DNA of 64,000 nt from Alphaproteobacteria bacterium (GTDB taxonomy: Bacteria; Pseudomonadota; Alphaproteobacteria; Caulobacterales; Parvularculaceae), in the NCBI GenBank assembly GCA_016125425.1, contig WGLT01000012.1, positions 186,001 through 250,000 of the forward strand. The letters run 5' to 3'. This document shows positions 26,567 to 36,220 of the stretch, in pieces (position 1 is the stretch's first letter; each line of letters starts with the position of its first letter). Position numbers and translations under genes: made by a program. The notes beneath the pieces were generated by a model. It made no database searches. It was given only the letters and a program-made list of their open reading frames with translations, and had not been told where the DNA came from.

Positions 26567-26680
26567 CTATCCGATGTCAGCGACGGGCGCTGCGCTTTGC
26601 GGCGGGCGCAACGGCGCCTTCTTGCCGCACGCCGACAGGAAGAGGAGCGCGGCTATTGCGATCATTGCGTGTTTCATCAT
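26567..26680 (-). CDS. lptM: Small lipoprotein LptM (YifL-like)
   Basis: A 37-residue protein too short for routine ORF calling: two Met codons, a hydrophobic core M-I-A-I-A-A-L-L-F-L, the lipobox L-S-A-C, then G-K-K-A-P-L-R-P-P. The C-G-x-K-x-P-L-x-x-P pattern is that of LptM, which assists assembly of the LptD-LptE lipopolysaccharide translocon by helping native disulfide formation. Start 26680 lies eight bases after the argH stop and the stop lies eight bases before lysA, the usual context. Confidence 0.87.
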   Translation of the reverse strand: MMKHAMIAIAALLFLSACGKKAPLRPPQSAAPVADIG

Positions 26681-26688
26681 TCAGCCTC

Positions 26689-28086
26689 TCACAGTTTGCG
26701 CCGCCATTCGGCGATTTGCGCCCGCACATTTTCAGGCGCGGCGCCGCCATAGGACGTGCGTGAGGCGACGGACGCGTCGATCGACAGCACCGAAAAGACG
26801 TCTTCGGTGATGCGCGGTTCGACGGACTGCATCGCTTCAAGGGATAATTCGTCGAGTCGCTCGCCGCGCTTTTCGGCGAGAGCGACGATCGCGCCGGTCG
26901 CGTGATGCGCCTCGCGAAACGGCATGCCGAGCGCGCGCACGAGCCAGTCGGCGAGATCGGTCGCGGTCGAATAGCCGCGCATCGCGGCGGCGCGCATGGC
27001 GTCCTTGTTCATCGTCAGATCGCCGATCATGCCGGTCATCGCCGCGAGCGCGAGGGCGAGATCGTCAAAGGCTGCGAAGGTCGCCGCCTTGTCGTCCTGC
27101 ATGTCCTTCGAATAGGCGAGCGGCAGGCCTTTCATCACCAATAGCAGCGCGTTGAATGCGCCGGCGACGCGTCCGACCTTGGCGCGGCAAAGTTCGGCCG
27201 CGTCCGGATTTCTCTTTTGCGGCATGATCGACGAGCCGGTCGAAAAGGCGTCCGACAGCGCGGCGAAGCCGAAATGCGGCGATGTCCACAGCACGATTTC
27301 TTCCGCAAGCCGCGAGAGATGGGCGGCGCAGATGGAGGCGGCCGCGAGGGCTTCGAGCGCAAAGTCGCGCGAGGAAACGGCGTCGAGCGAATTCGCCATG
27401 GGCCGGGCGAAACCGAGCGCTTTGGCCGTCGCCTCGCGGTCGATGGGGTAGGGCGTGCCGGCGAGCGCGGCCGCGCCGAGAGGCGATTCATTCATGCGCG
27501 CGCGCGCGTCTTCGAACCGCGCGCGGTCGCGCGAGAACATCTCCACGTAAGCGAGGAAATGATGGCCGAGCGTGACCGGCTGGGCGATCTGGAGATGCGT
27601 GTAGCCGGGCGTCACCCAATCCGCATGCGTGTCCGCCTTGTCGACAAGCGCCGTCATCAGATCGGACAGCGCCTTGGCGCATTCCTCGCAGGCGCGGCGC
27701 GTCCAGAGCCGGAAATCGGTCGCGACCTGATCATTGCGCGAGCGGGCGGTGTGAAGCCGCGAAGCGGGCTCGCCGACGAGGTCTTTCAGCCGCGCCTCGA
27801 TATTGAGATGAATGTCTTCGAGGGCGTGCGAGAATTTGAATTCGCCGTTTTCGATCTCCCTGGCGATTTGATCGAGACCGCGCGCGATCGCATCGGCGTC
27901 GTCGCGCGAAATGATCTTTTGCGCAGCGAGCATGGCGGCGTGCGCTTTCGAGCCGGCGATGTCTTCTCGCCAGAGTCTTTTGTCGACGTCGATCGAGGCG
28001 TTGATTTCGCCCATGATCGCGGCGGGGCCCGCGGCGAATCGCCCGCCCCACATTTTGTTTTTGTCGTTTTTGTTCTTATCTGACAT
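26689..28086 (-). CDS. argH: Argininosuccinate lyase ArgH
   Basis: 465 residues from ATG 28086. It splits argininosuccinate into arginine and fumarate. W-G-G-R-F starts the domain, followed by D-I-H-L-N-I-E, S-R-N-D-Q, T-H-L-Q-I-A-Q and the fumarase-family signature [12 protein letters not shown] (near 280). An upstream in-frame start at 28104 adds six residues without homology. It is divergent from the thioredoxin gene, with lptM and lysA downstream. Confidence 0.96.
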   Translation of the reverse strand: MSDKNKNDKNKMWGGRFAAGPAAIMGEINASIDVDKRLWREDIAGSKAHAAMLAAQKIISRDDADAIARGLDQIAREIENGEFKFSHALEDIHLNIEARLKDLVGEPASRLHTARSRNDQVATDFRLWTRRACEECAKALSDLMTALVDKADTHADWVTPGYTHLQIAQPVTLGHHFLAYVEMFSRDRARFEDARARMNESPLGAAALAGTPYPIDREATAKALGFARPMANSLDAVSSRDFALEALAAASICAAHLSRLAEEIVLWTSPHFGFAALSDAFSTGSSIMPQKRNPDAAELCRAKVGRVAGAFNALLLVMKGLPLAYSKDMQDDKAATFAAFDDLALALAAMTGMIGDLTMNKDAMRAAAMRGYSTATDLADWLVRALGMPFREAHHATGAIVALAEKRGERLDELSLEAMQSVEPRITEDVFSVLSIDASVASRTSYGGAAPENVRAQIAEWRRKL

Positions 28087-28117
28087 GCCGTCGGTCTCGA
28101 CCAAGGAGGAACGAGGA

Positions 28118-28726
28118 ATGGGCGCGCTGAAATCCCCGAGGCTGTGGCTGTTCGTTTGGGGCGGGCTCGGCGCGCTGGCCGTCCTCTACGTTATCTTCGC
28201 GGCCAGCGTCCAGCCGCACAAGACCGGGAGCGCCGGCCGGCTTCACGATCCTGCCCTTGTGACCGGCGCCATGTCGAAATTCGAATATTCGGTGTCCGGC
28301 GTCAAAGCGCCGGACAATGCGTTTCAGGACGGGAGCGGGACCGCGAGCCTCGACGGCTTCAAGGGCAAGGTCATTCTGGTCAATTTCTGGGCGACCTGGT
28401 GCGCGCCCTGCGTCAAGGAGCTGCCCTCGCTCGACGCGCTGGAGAAAAAGCTCGGCGGAAAGGATTTTCAGGTCGTCGCCATCGCCGCCGATCCGCGCGG
28501 TGCCGACAAGGCGGCGGATTTTCTCGCCAAGCTCGGCGTCCGGAATCTCGGCCATTACGCCGATCCGACGCTCCGGCTCGCCAGCGCCGTCGGCGGCGCG
28601 ACCGTATTGCCGCTCACCATCCTCTATGATCGCGACGGGCGTGAAATCGGCCGTTTGAGAGGCGATGCGGACTGGACGAGCGCGGAAGCGGAGCGTCTCA
28701 TCAAAGCGGCGATTGATCGCGATTGA
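28118..28726 (+). CDS. TlpA-like membrane-anchored thioredoxin
   Basis: 202 residues. An N-terminal signal anchor (about 8-30) and a periplasmic thioredoxin domain with W-A-T-W-C-A-P-C (near 90) and the cis-Pro in T-V-L-P-L-T-I. TlpA-type proteins reduce apo-proteins for cytochrome oxidase and cytochrome c assembly. ATG 28118 is set by AAGGAGG about nine bases upstream. It is divergent from argH, as in many alphaproteobacteria. Confidence 0.9.
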   Translation: MGALKSPRLWLFVWGGLGALAVLYVIFAASVQPHKTGSAGRLHDPALVTGAMSKFEYSVSGVKAPDNAFQDGSGTASLDGFKGKVILVNFWATWCAPCVKELPSLDALEKKLGGKDFQVVAIAADPRGADKAADFLAKLGVRNLGHYADPTLRLASAVGGATVLPLTILYDRDGREIGRLRGDADWTSAEAERLIKAAIDRD

Positions 28727-28812
28727 CTTGCCTCCGGCGGTCAAACGGGCGAAGACGGCTTTCGCCGCGGGCGCGGGGCGCGTCGCGCGAGGCTGATCTG
28801 GGGAGCACAATC

Positions 28813-30501
28813 ATGCGCATGAAACTGATCCTGCTCGCGGGCGTCGCCGCGATGACGATGGCCGGCTGCGGCAAGAAAGAGGCTGCGGGGAGCGCGCCGG
28901 CGGCCAAGACCGCAGCCGCCGACGTTCAGGGCGCGTCTCCGCTCGACCAGCCGTTCCGGCTCGCCGACGCCAAAGCGGCCGATGTCGACGCGCTGATCGC
29001 GCTCATCGGCGACAAGGCGAAGGTCACCTATGACAGCAAGGCGTTCGATCAAAAGCTCGGCGCGACCGTGCTGACGAATGTGCGGATCGAAGACCGGGCA
29101 TTCGACAGGGCGATCAAGGCGCAGGGCGTCTCGATCGACCGGGCCGAGCTTTACGGCGTCGACATGGATGCGATCAACAAGGTCAAGACCGGAACATCCG
29201 CGCCCGACGCGCCGTTTGAGAAAATCTTCGACCAGGTGCGGCTATTCGGGATCAAGCCCGATGCGGAAGACGACGGCGGAAAGGTGACGATCGGCGCGCT
29301 CGAAGTCGATACGCTCCAAATTCGCGACGGCGGCGTTCCGGACAAGGAAGGCGAGGCGGGCAATGTCGCGCGCGCTTTCAATGCGTTTTCGCTCGGCGGG
29401 CTTTATTTCAAGGATATCGAAGCGACCAAGCCGGAGAGCAGCGATAATCCGGCCGGCGGCGCCAATATGTTCAAGGCCGCAGATCTTCGTCTCGTCGGTC
29501 TCGGCGGCGGCAAGCTCGCCGCGATCATCGCCAAGGACGCGGAATATTCGCTCGCGCGTTCGGCGGCGGCGCGCGCGGAGATGGCGCAGAAAATGGGCCC
29601 CGCCGGCGCGCTGCTCACCGGTCCGCTGGCCGGCCTTATCGCGCCCGACAATGCGCGCGTGACGCTGAAATCCTTCACATGGAAAGGCGTCGATCTGTCC
29701 GGGCTCATGGCATACGGCCTCAAAGGCGAAGAGCCGCCGATCACCGCGAAAAATCTCATCGATCTCGGCGTTATCCGGATGACGGACGCCCAGTCTTACA
29801 TTTCCGGCCGCAAGGCGTGCCACACCGACGAAACCGCGGTGACGGCCATGCAGTTCACCTGGCTCGCGCCTTCGAAAATCCACATGGAGCAGAAGGGCGG
29901 CGATTGCGACTACACCGCTTATGTCGATCCGAGCCAAGATAAGACGATCGCCGCGCTCAAGGCCCATGGCCTCGATCGCGTGACGGGTCTTGGCGGCGTT
30001 GTCGACTGGACGTGGGACACATCCAAAGGGAACGCCGGATTGAGCATGGAAGGCGGCGGAAAGACTTTCGCCGAGTTTTCGATGTCGCTCGATCTCATCG
30101 GGATGGATCTGGCGAAGATCAAGGCGGCGAATGACGCGGGCGAAAAGGACGCCGCCGCGAAGATCGGCGCCTTCAAGGGTTTCGACATGAAGCTCGTCGA
30201 TCACAATCTGCTCGATGCGATCTACGATCTCGCGGCGCTGCAAATGGGCGGTTCGGCGGCCGATCTGAAGCAGTCGACGCCCGCCATGGTGCGCCTGTCG
30301 GGCGCGCAGGCCGCGAGCATGTTTCCCGAAGCGAAGGACTATGTGAATGCAATCGCCGATTTCCTCGGCGAGGGCGGCTCGCTCGAAATCACGGCGCAGC
30401 CGAAACAGCCGGTGTCGCTGGAGACAATCGAAGCGGAAGGCGAGAAAGGTCCGCAGGGCTTGCCGAAGCTGCTCAATCTCAAAGTGACGCGCAAGAAATA
30501 G
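28813..30501 (+). CDS. Lipoprotein of unknown function
   Basis: 562 residues from ATG 28813. The lipoprotein signal has the lipobox M-A-G-C (Cys near 18) followed by G-K-K-E. The rest is exported and appears beta-rich, with repeated I-x-x-G-A-L/D-L-x-x-L and a Y-I-S-G-R-K-A-C-H segment near 330 that, with a later D-C-D-Y, could form a disulfide. I recognise no catalytic motif or known family. It follows the thioredoxin gene by 86 bases on the same strand. Confidence 0.7.
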   Translation: MRMKLILLAGVAAMTMAGCGKKEAAGSAPAAKTAAADVQGASPLDQPFRLADAKAADVDALIALIGDKAKVTYDSKAFDQKLGATVLTNVRIEDRAFDRAIKAQGVSIDRAELYGVDMDAINKVKTGTSAPDAPFEKIFDQVRLFGIKPDAEDDGGKVTIGALEVDTLQIRDGGVPDKEGEAGNVARAFNAFSLGGLYFKDIEATKPESSDNPAGGANMFKAADLRLVGLGGGKLAAIIAKDAEYSLARSAAARAEMAQKMGPAGALLTGPLAGLIAPDNARVTLKSFTWKGVDLSGLMAYGLKGEEPPITAKNLIDLGVIRMTDAQSYISGRKACHTDETAVTAMQFTWLAPSKIHMEQKGGDCDYTAYVDPSQDKTIAALKAHGLDRVTGLGGVVDWTWDTSKGNAGLSMEGGGKTFAEFSMSLDLIGMDLAKIKAANDAGEKDAAAKIGAFKGFDMKLVDHNLLDAIYDLAALQMGGSAADLKQSTPAMVRLSGAQAASMFPEAKDYVNAIADFLGEGGSLEITAQPKQPVSLETIEAEGEKGPQGLPKLLNLKVTRKK

Positions 30502-30503
30502 GT

Positions 30504-31709
30504 TCAGGTGACGGCGCCGCGCCGGGCGTACTCCGGCGCGCGCCATGCTTCGCTTTTGAGCACTTCGGCGAACGCCTCGGCTGCTTCGAAAACATCCGAA
30601 TAGGAAAGAAAGAGCGGCGAGAAGCCAAATCGCATCAGATTTGGCGCGCGGAAATCGCCGATGACGCCGCGCGCAATCAACGCCTGCATGATCGGAAAAC
30701 CGTTTTCATGCACAAAGGCGATCTGTCCGCCGCGGCGCATGCCAGCCGGCGGGGAAATCGTTTCAAGTCCGAGCGGCTCGCAAATGTCGAGAAAGAGATC
30801 GCCTAGAGCGCGCGCCTTGGCTTCGAGCGTCGGCGGCGCGACGCCTTCGAAGAGATCGAGCGCGGCGTCAAGCGCGGAAAGCGAAAGAACGGGCGGCGTG
30901 CCGGAGGCGAAGCGCGCCGCGTCGGGCGCCGGCCGATAGTCGGTCGAAAAATCGAAAGGCGAGGCGTGTCCCATCCAGCCCGAGAGCGGCTGGGAGAGTG
31001 TCGCCGCCGCTTCGCGCGCGATATAAGCGAAGGCGGGAGCGCCCGGTCCGCCATTCAGGAATTTGTAGCCGCAGCCGACGGCGAAGCGCGCGCCGTTGCG
31101 ACGCAAATCGACGTTGATGAGCCCGGTCGCGTGGCTGAGGTCCCAGATGACTTCCGCGCCCTTGGCGCTCGCTTCCTTTTCGACCGCGCGCATATCGGCG
31201 ACGGCGCCGGATCGATAACTGACGAGGCTGCGAACGAGAACGTCGACGCCTGAAGGGATGGCCGGGGTCTTCAGGCGCACAAGCCGCGCGCCGGCGAGAC
31301 CGGCGAGGCCTTCGAGAATATAGCCGTCGGTCGGAAACTCGTCGGCGTCGACGGCCAGAACAGGCGCGCGCCGGCGCGCGATCAAGGCGGATGCGATCTT
31401 GAAGAGATTGACCGAAACGGAGTCGGCGACAATGACTTCGCCAGTGTTTGCGCCGATGAGGCGGGCGATCTTGTCGCCCGCGCGTTTCGGCATATCAAAC
31501 CAGCCGGCGTCGTTCCATGAGCGGATGAGTCCCGCGCGCCACTCTATGTCGGCGGTTTGCTGCAAGCGGGCGAGCGCGCGCCGCGGCGGCGGTCCGAGGG
31601 AATTGCCGTCGAGATAGATGACGCCGGCGGGCAGATCGAATTCGCCGCGAAATTGCGCCAGCGGATCAACAGCGTCGAGCTTTGCGGCGTCTTTGCGCGT
31701 TGCGGCCAT
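30504..31709 (-). CDS. kynU: Kynureninase KynU
   Basis: 401 residues. A PLP fold-type I enzyme that cleaves kynurenine to anthranilate and alanine. L-D-G-N-S-L-G-P-P is near 33, S-V-S-V-N near 97, D-L-S-H-A-T-G (near 193) carries the PLP Asp, and G-C-G-Y-K-F-L-N-G-G-P-G (near 217) the Schiff-base Lys. Tryptophan dioxygenase and kynurenine formamidase genes are not nearby. Its end nearly abuts the lipoprotein gene. Confidence 0.92.
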   Translation of the reverse strand: MAATRKDAAKLDAVDPLAQFRGEFDLPAGVIYLDGNSLGPPPRRALARLQQTADIEWRAGLIRSWNDAGWFDMPKRAGDKIARLIGANTGEVIVADSVSVNLFKIASALIARRRAPVLAVDADEFPTDGYILEGLAGLAGARLVRLKTPAIPSGVDVLVRSLVSYRSGAVADMRAVEKEASAKGAEVIWDLSHATGLINVDLRRNGARFAVGCGYKFLNGGPGAPAFAYIAREAAATLSQPLSGWMGHASPFDFSTDYRPAPDAARFASGTPPVLSLSALDAALDLFEGVAPPTLEAKARALGDLFLDICEPLGLETISPPAGMRRGGQIAFVHENGFPIMQALIARGVIGDFRAPNLMRFGFSPLFLSYSDVFEAAEAFAEVLKSEAWRAPEYARRGAVT

Positions 31710-31717
31710 GCCGGACC

Positions 31718-32875
31718 TCAGGCGGTCTTCCGGATGACGACGGAGCCCGCCGAATAGCCCGCGCCGAAGCCTGAAATGACGCCGATATCGCCGATTTTCA
31801 GATCGCTGCGATATTTGTGAAAGGCGATGATCGAACCCGCCGACGAGGTGTTGGCGTATTCGTCGAGCACGACCGGCGCCTCCTCGCGCGTCGCGTCGCG
31901 CCCGAGGACTTTCCGCGCAATGAATTCGTTCATGGCGAGGTTCGCCTGATGCAGCCAGAACCGTCTGACGTCGCCGGGCGCGACGCCGAGTTCGTCGAGG
32001 TGGCCGAGGATCATGTCGCCGACCATGGGCACGACATCCTTGAACACCTTGCGCCCCTGCTGGACGAAGAGCTTGTCGGTGAAGGGCGCGCTTTGCGGAT
32101 CGGCCGCCTCGCCGGTCTCTCGCTCGCAGCGATTGATGAAGCCCGCATTGTTGCGGATATTGTTCGAGAACTGCGTTTTGAGCCTGGCGCCGAGAATCTC
32201 ATAGGCCTCGCCGCGCGGCGCGCCGTCGGCGCGTTCGAGAATGACAGCGGTCGCGACATCGCCGAAAATGAAATGGCTGTCGCGGTCGCGGAAATTCAGA
32301 TGCGCCGAACAGATTTCCGGATTGACCATCAATATGCGCCGCGCGCCGCTGCGGATGAGCCCTGCGCCGGTCTCGACGCCGAAGACGGCGGAGGCGCAGG
32401 CGACATTCATGTCGAAGGCGAAGCCTTCGATCCCCAGCGCGTGCTGGATTTCGACCGCCATCGCCGGATAGGCGCGCTGCATGTTCGAGGCGGCGCAGAT
32501 AACGCCGTCAATGTCGCGCGCGTCGAGATCGGCCGCTTTCATCGCGTCGCGCGCGGCGGCGACGGCGATTTCGGCGAGGATGGAGATCTCATCGTTCGAA
32601 CGCGCGCGAAAACGCGGCGTCATGCGTTCGATGTCGAGAACCCCTTCCTTGTCCATCACATAGCGCGACTTGATGCCCGACGCCTTTTCGATGAATTCGG
32701 CCGAAGAGGGCTGCAAGGGCGCGGTCGCGCCCGATTCGATCTCACGGGCGTGCGCCGCGTTGTAGCGATCGACGAACGCGTTGAAGGCGGCGACCAGCTC
32801 GTCGTTCGAAATCGCATGCGGGGGCGTGAAGAGGCCGGTCGCGATAATGCGCACATCGGGTTTTGTGACGGCCAT
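31718..32875 (-). CDS. Beta-ketoacyl-ACP synthase III-like protein
   Basis: 385 residues, longer than canonical FabH (about 320). The catalytic triad is present: Cys in N-V-A-C-A-S-A (near 144), His in W-L-H-Q-A-N (near 307) and Asn in Y-A-N-T-S-S-A-G-S (near 341). An extended N-terminal region (residues 30-90) corresponds to the insertion of the longer KAS III group. It could prime fatty acid synthesis or make a specialised acyl product. It starts three bases after the tag stop, so they are probably co-transcribed with kynU. Confidence 0.85.
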   Translation of the reverse strand: MAVTKPDVRIIATGLFTPPHAISNDELVAAFNAFVDRYNAAHAREIESGATAPLQPSSAEFIEKASGIKSRYVMDKEGVLDIERMTPRFRARSNDEISILAEIAVAAARDAMKAADLDARDIDGVICAASNMQRAYPAMAVEIQHALGIEGFAFDMNVACASAVFGVETGAGLIRSGARRILMVNPEICSAHLNFRDRDSHFIFGDVATAVILERADGAPRGEAYEILGARLKTQFSNNIRNNAGFINRCERETGEAADPQSAPFTDKLFVQQGRKVFKDVVPMVGDMILGHLDELGVAPGDVRRFWLHQANLAMNEFIARKVLGRDATREEAPVVLDEYANTSSAGSIIAFHKYRSDLKIGDIGVISGFGAGYSAGSVVIRKTA

Positions 32876-32878
32876 GGC

Positions 32879-33532
32879 TCAGGCTTTCTTGCGGCTTGAC
32901 GGCTTGGCAGCTTGCGCCGCCCGGCGGGCCGTCGCAATCGGCCGGGCGAGTTTTTGCACGGCCTTGTGGCGCGGACAGCGCAGTTCGTGATCGTTCGCCA
33001 TCCCCGTCGCCTGCATGAAGGCGTAGACGATGACCGGCCCGCAGAATTTGAAGCCGAGGCTCTTCAGCGCCTTCGCCGCCGCCTCGCTTTCCCTGGTTTT
33101 GGCCGGCGCGGATTTGTGGTTGGCGAGATTGCGCACGATCGGCCGCCCGTCGACGAAGCCCCACAGGAGGCCCGAAAATCCTTCGGGTCGCGTCTCCATC
33201 ACTTTCAGAAAGGCCTTCGCATTGCCGATCGCCGCCTCGATCTTGGTCCGAGAGCGGATGATGCCGTCATCCCGCAAAAGTCTTTCGACTTTTTTCGGCG
33301 TGTAACGCGCGATCCTTTCAGGGTCGAAGCCGTCAAAGGCCCGGCGGAAATTCTCCCGCTTGTAGAGAATCGTCCGCCAGGAGAGCCCCGCCTGAAAGCC
33401 GTCGAGAATGAGTTTTTCGAACAGAGCGCGGTCGTCATATTCCGGCACGCCCCACTCCTCGTCGTGATAGCGACGATAAAGAACGTCATCCGGCGGCGCC
33501 CAGGCGCAGGCTGTGTCGGCTTGTCCGGTCAT
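32879..33532 (-). CDS. tag: DNA-3-methyladenine glycosylase I
   Basis: 217 residues. C-A-W-A, Y-H-D-E-E-W-G-V-P-E-Y-D-D (near 22), F-Q-A-G-L-S-W, and the C-terminal zinc-site H-E-L-R-C-P-R-H region (near 184) match Tag. It removes 3-methyladenine from alkylated DNA. The C-terminus ends in a basic Lys/Arg/Ala tail. It overlaps the MAPEG gene by one base. Confidence 0.94.
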   Translation of the reverse strand: MTGQADTACAWAPPDDVLYRRYHDEEWGVPEYDDRALFEKLILDGFQAGLSWRTILYKRENFRRAFDGFDPERIARYTPKKVERLLRDDGIIRSRTKIEAAIGNAKAFLKVMETRPEGFSGLLWGFVDGRPIVRNLANHKSAPAKTRESEAAAKALKSLGFKFCGPVIVYAFMQATGMANDHELRCPRHKAVQKLARPIATARRAAQAAKPSSRKKA

Positions 33533-33942
33533 CAGATCACATGAAAGAGCGCGAGCAGCCAGTAGATCTCGATGGCGACCTGCACGACGAAAAAGGCGAA
33601 ACGGACCGTCACTGCGTTGGCGCTTGTCGATGCAAGATGCGTCAGCGATTGCAGGATGCGCGCGCCGAGAAAATAATAGGCGAGACCGTCCGTGATCGCC
33701 GTCTGGCTGGTCGCGATCGCGTAGAGAAGAATGACGCCGGCTATGGGCAGATTTTCATAGCAATTGGCGTGCGCGCGCGTCAGCCTTTGCGGATAGCCGG
33801 AGACGTCATCGCCGAGCGGGCTGAAGGCGTTCGCTTTTTTCTTGCCCGTCATCACCGCGGAAGTCCGGTAGATCGCGAGCAAAAGCAGCAGGAAAATGGT
33901 CCAGGACGCAAAACCGAGCAGGGCGCACGCAGTCGCAGTCAT
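33532..33942 (-). CDS. MAPEG-family membrane protein
   Basis: 136 residues with four hydrophobic helices. R-L-T-R-A-H-A-N-C-Y-E-N-L-P (near 52) is the family signature, with the R-A-x-x-N-x-x-E-N core. Eicosanoid and glutathione metabolism enzymes define the family in animals; bacterial members are often glutathione-dependent detoxification enzymes of unknown substrate. Its stop overlaps the tag start. Confidence 0.88.
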   Translation of the reverse strand: MTATACALLGFASWTIFLLLLLAIYRTSAVMTGKKKANAFSPLGDDVSGYPQRLTRAHANCYENLPIAGVILLYAIATSQTAITDGLAYYFLGARILQSLTHLASTSANAVTVRFAFFVVQVAIEIYWLLALFHVI

Positions 33943-33972
33943 TGTTCCCTCCGGGATTATTGCGGGCCGAGC

Positions 33973-34806
33973 CTAGACGCGTTCGAGATAGGCGGGAACA
34001 TGGATCTGCACAGGCTCGCCTCCGGCGGACAAGGCCGCGCCCGCTTCTTTGGCGCCCGCGAGCCTGTCGAGCCGCACCAGCGCAAGGCCCGCGCCCTTCG
34101 CGCCGGACAGAACTTCGCCGATGATCGTTTCGCCCGCGCGGATTTCAGCGCCCCTGGCGGGCGGCGCGGCGGCGAGAACAAGCTGTAAAGTCCGTTTGCG
34201 GATTTCGCCCTTGCGTTTCATCCGGCTTGTGACTTCCTGCCCGACAAAGCAGCCTTTCCTGTAGCTGACGCCGTTCAACGCGTCGTAATTGACGTCGAGC
34301 AGGAAAACCTCGTCCGAACCGAAATCCGCGCCGAATTCGGGAACGCCGAGCGCGAGGCGGCGCGCGTCGTAATCGGCGTCGCTCGCATCGGCGATGCTTT
34401 CGATCGCCGCGCGCGGGCCGATCAGCCTCCGGCCCAGCGCGGAAAGCCGCGGATCGGGGAAAGCGAGGACGCCTTCGGCGGCGCCGGTCTCCTCCCCGTC
34501 AAGCGCGGCGGCGACGGCCCAGTCCCCGAGATTCTCGATCGTCGCTTTCGCGCGCAGACGGTACATGGAGAGCCGTTTGACGAAGGCCTCGGCGGCGTCG
34601 GCGCGAATGTCGAAATAGAATCCGTCGTCGCGCGCCGCGATCATGAAGTCGAAGAGGATCTTTCCCTGCGGCGTCAAAAGCGCGGCGAAGACCGCCCCGC
34701 CCGCGGCGGGAGGGGTCTGCGTGATCACGCCGTCGAGAAAGCCCCGCGCCTCGGGGCCCCGGACGGCGATGACCGCGCGCGAGGCGAGAAGAGCTGTTTT
34801 GGCCAT
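33973..34806 (-). CDS. ygfZ: Folate-binding protein YgfZ (Fe-S cluster repair)
   Basis: 277 residues from ATG 34806. The tetrahydrofolate-binding GcvT-like fold with the signature R-K-G-C-F-V-G-Q-E-V-T-S-R-M (near 190) identifies YgfZ/IBA57, which helps maintain [4Fe-4S] enzymes such as MiaB. A longer upstream frame (to 34938) has no homology and would run into the pyrC promoter region. It is divergent from pyrC. Confidence 0.92.
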   Translation of the reverse strand: MAKTALLASRAVIAVRGPEARGFLDGVITQTPPAAGGAVFAALLTPQGKILFDFMIAARDDGFYFDIRADAAEAFVKRLSMYRLRAKATIENLGDWAVAAALDGEETGAAEGVLAFPDPRLSALGRRLIGPRAAIESIADASDADYDARRLALGVPEFGADFGSDEVFLLDVNYDALNGVSYRKGCFVGQEVTSRMKRKGEIRKRTLQLVLAAAPPARGAEIRAGETIIGEVLSGAKGAGLALVRLDRLAGAKEAGAALSAGGEPVQIHVPAYLERV

Positions 34807-34891
34807 GGGCTGCGGATGTAGGCCCGGGAAAAAGACTTGCCAAGGCCGGAAGGTTTGCCGTCCGCCATAAGGCGCCCTAGAACTCGCGGCC

Positions 34892-36220
34892 ATGGCCGAA
34901 ACCTTCGATCTCATTCTGAAAGGCGGAACCGTCGTCAATCATGACGGCGAGGGGCTCCGCGACGTGGGCGTGCGCGCGGGGCGCGTGGCCGCCATCGGCT
35001 CGCTTGCGGGCGCGTCCGCGGGCGATGTCGTCGATTGCGCGGGGCTTCACATTCTGCCGGGCGTCATCGACACCCAGGTGCATTTCCGCGAGCCGGGGCC
35101 GACCCATAAGGAAGATCTCGAATCCGGCGGGCGCGCGGCGGTGCTCGGCGGCGTCACCGCGGTCTTTGAGATGCCGAACACCAATCCGCTGACGACGACG
35201 GCGGCGGCGATCGAAGACAAGCTGGCCCGCGCGAAAGACCGGATGCAATGCGACCACGCCTTCTATGTCGGCGCGACGCATGAGAATGCGCGGGATCTGC
35301 CCGAGCTTGAAAGATTGCCGGGCGTTTGCGGCGTCAAGATTTTCATGGGCGCCTCGACCGGCGACCTTCTGGTGCCGGACGATGACGGCGTGCGCGATGT
35401 GTTGCGGCATGGGCGCCGGCGCGTCGCCGTTCACTCCGAAGACGAATTCATGCTGCGCGAGGGTAAATCGCGCGCGCGTGCGGGCGACTGGACGTCGCAT
35501 CCTGAAGCGCGCTCTGTCGAAGCGGCGGTCTCCTCGACGCGGCGGCTGTTGAAGCTCGCCTATGAAACCGGGCGGCGCATTCACGTGCTGCATGTGTCGA
35601 CAGCGGATGAAATTCCGCTCCTCGCCGCGGCCAAGGATATCGCGACCGCCGAGGCGACGCCGCAACATCTCACGCTCGCCGCGCCCGACTGTTACGAGCG
35701 CCTTAAGGGCTATGCGCAGATGAATCCGCCGATCCGCGACGCGCGCCATCGCGAGGGATTGTGGGCGGGCCTTGCGGCCGGCGTCATCGACGTCATCGGC
35801 TCCGACCACGCGCCGCATTCGCGCGAGGAGAAGGAAAAAGCCTATCCCGCTTCGCCCTCCGGCATGCCGGGCGTGCAGACGCTGCTTCCGGTCATGCTCG
35901 ATCACGTCGCGGCGGGGCGGCTGACGCTTGCGAGGCTTGTCGATCTCGTCTGCCACGGGCCGAACCGGATTTTCGGCATTGCGCGGAAGGGCCGCCTCGC
36001 CGTCGGCTATGACGCCGACTTCACCATCGTCGATCTGAAGGCGCGGCGCGAAATCCGCAATGAAGACCAGGCGACGAAATCCGGCTGGACGCCGTTCCAC
36101 GGCGTGACCGTCACGGGGTGGCCGAAAGGAACAATCATCCGTGGACGGATGGTTATGTGGGAAGACGAGATTCTCGGACTCGCCGCCGGCGAGCCCCTGC
36201 GTTTCCAGGAGGCGTTGTAG
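34892..36220 (+). CDS. pyrC: Dihydroorotase PyrC (type I)
   Basis: 442 residues. The metal site H-x-H equivalent reads D-T-Q-V-H-F-R-E-P-G (near 60), with E-M-P-N-T-N-P (near 90), the carbamylated-Lys region V-K-I-F-M-G, and G-S-D-H-A-P-H (near 305). It closes carbamoyl-aspartate to dihydroorotate in pyrimidine synthesis. The first His of the H-x-H pair appears as Gln in this alignment by eye, which deserves a check. Its stop shares a base with the rfbC start, tying pyrimidine and dTDP-sugar supply. Confidence 0.88.
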   Translation: MAETFDLILKGGTVVNHDGEGLRDVGVRAGRVAAIGSLAGASAGDVVDCAGLHILPGVIDTQVHFREPGPTHKEDLESGGRAAVLGGVTAVFEMPNTNPLTTTAAAIEDKLARAKDRMQCDHAFYVGATHENARDLPELERLPGVCGVKIFMGASTGDLLVPDDDGVRDVLRHGRRRVAVHSEDEFMLREGKSRARAGDWTSHPEARSVEAAVSSTRRLLKLAYETGRRIHVLHVSTADEIPLLAAAKDIATAEATPQHLTLAAPDCYERLKGYAQMNPPIRDARHREGLWAGLAAGVIDVIGSDHAPHSREEKEKAYPASPSGMPGVQTLLPVMLDHVAAGRLTLARLVDLVCHGPNRIFGIARKGRLAVGYDADFTIVDLKARREIRNEDQATKSGWTPFHGVTVTGWPKGTIIRGRMVMWEDEILGLAAGEPLRFQEAL

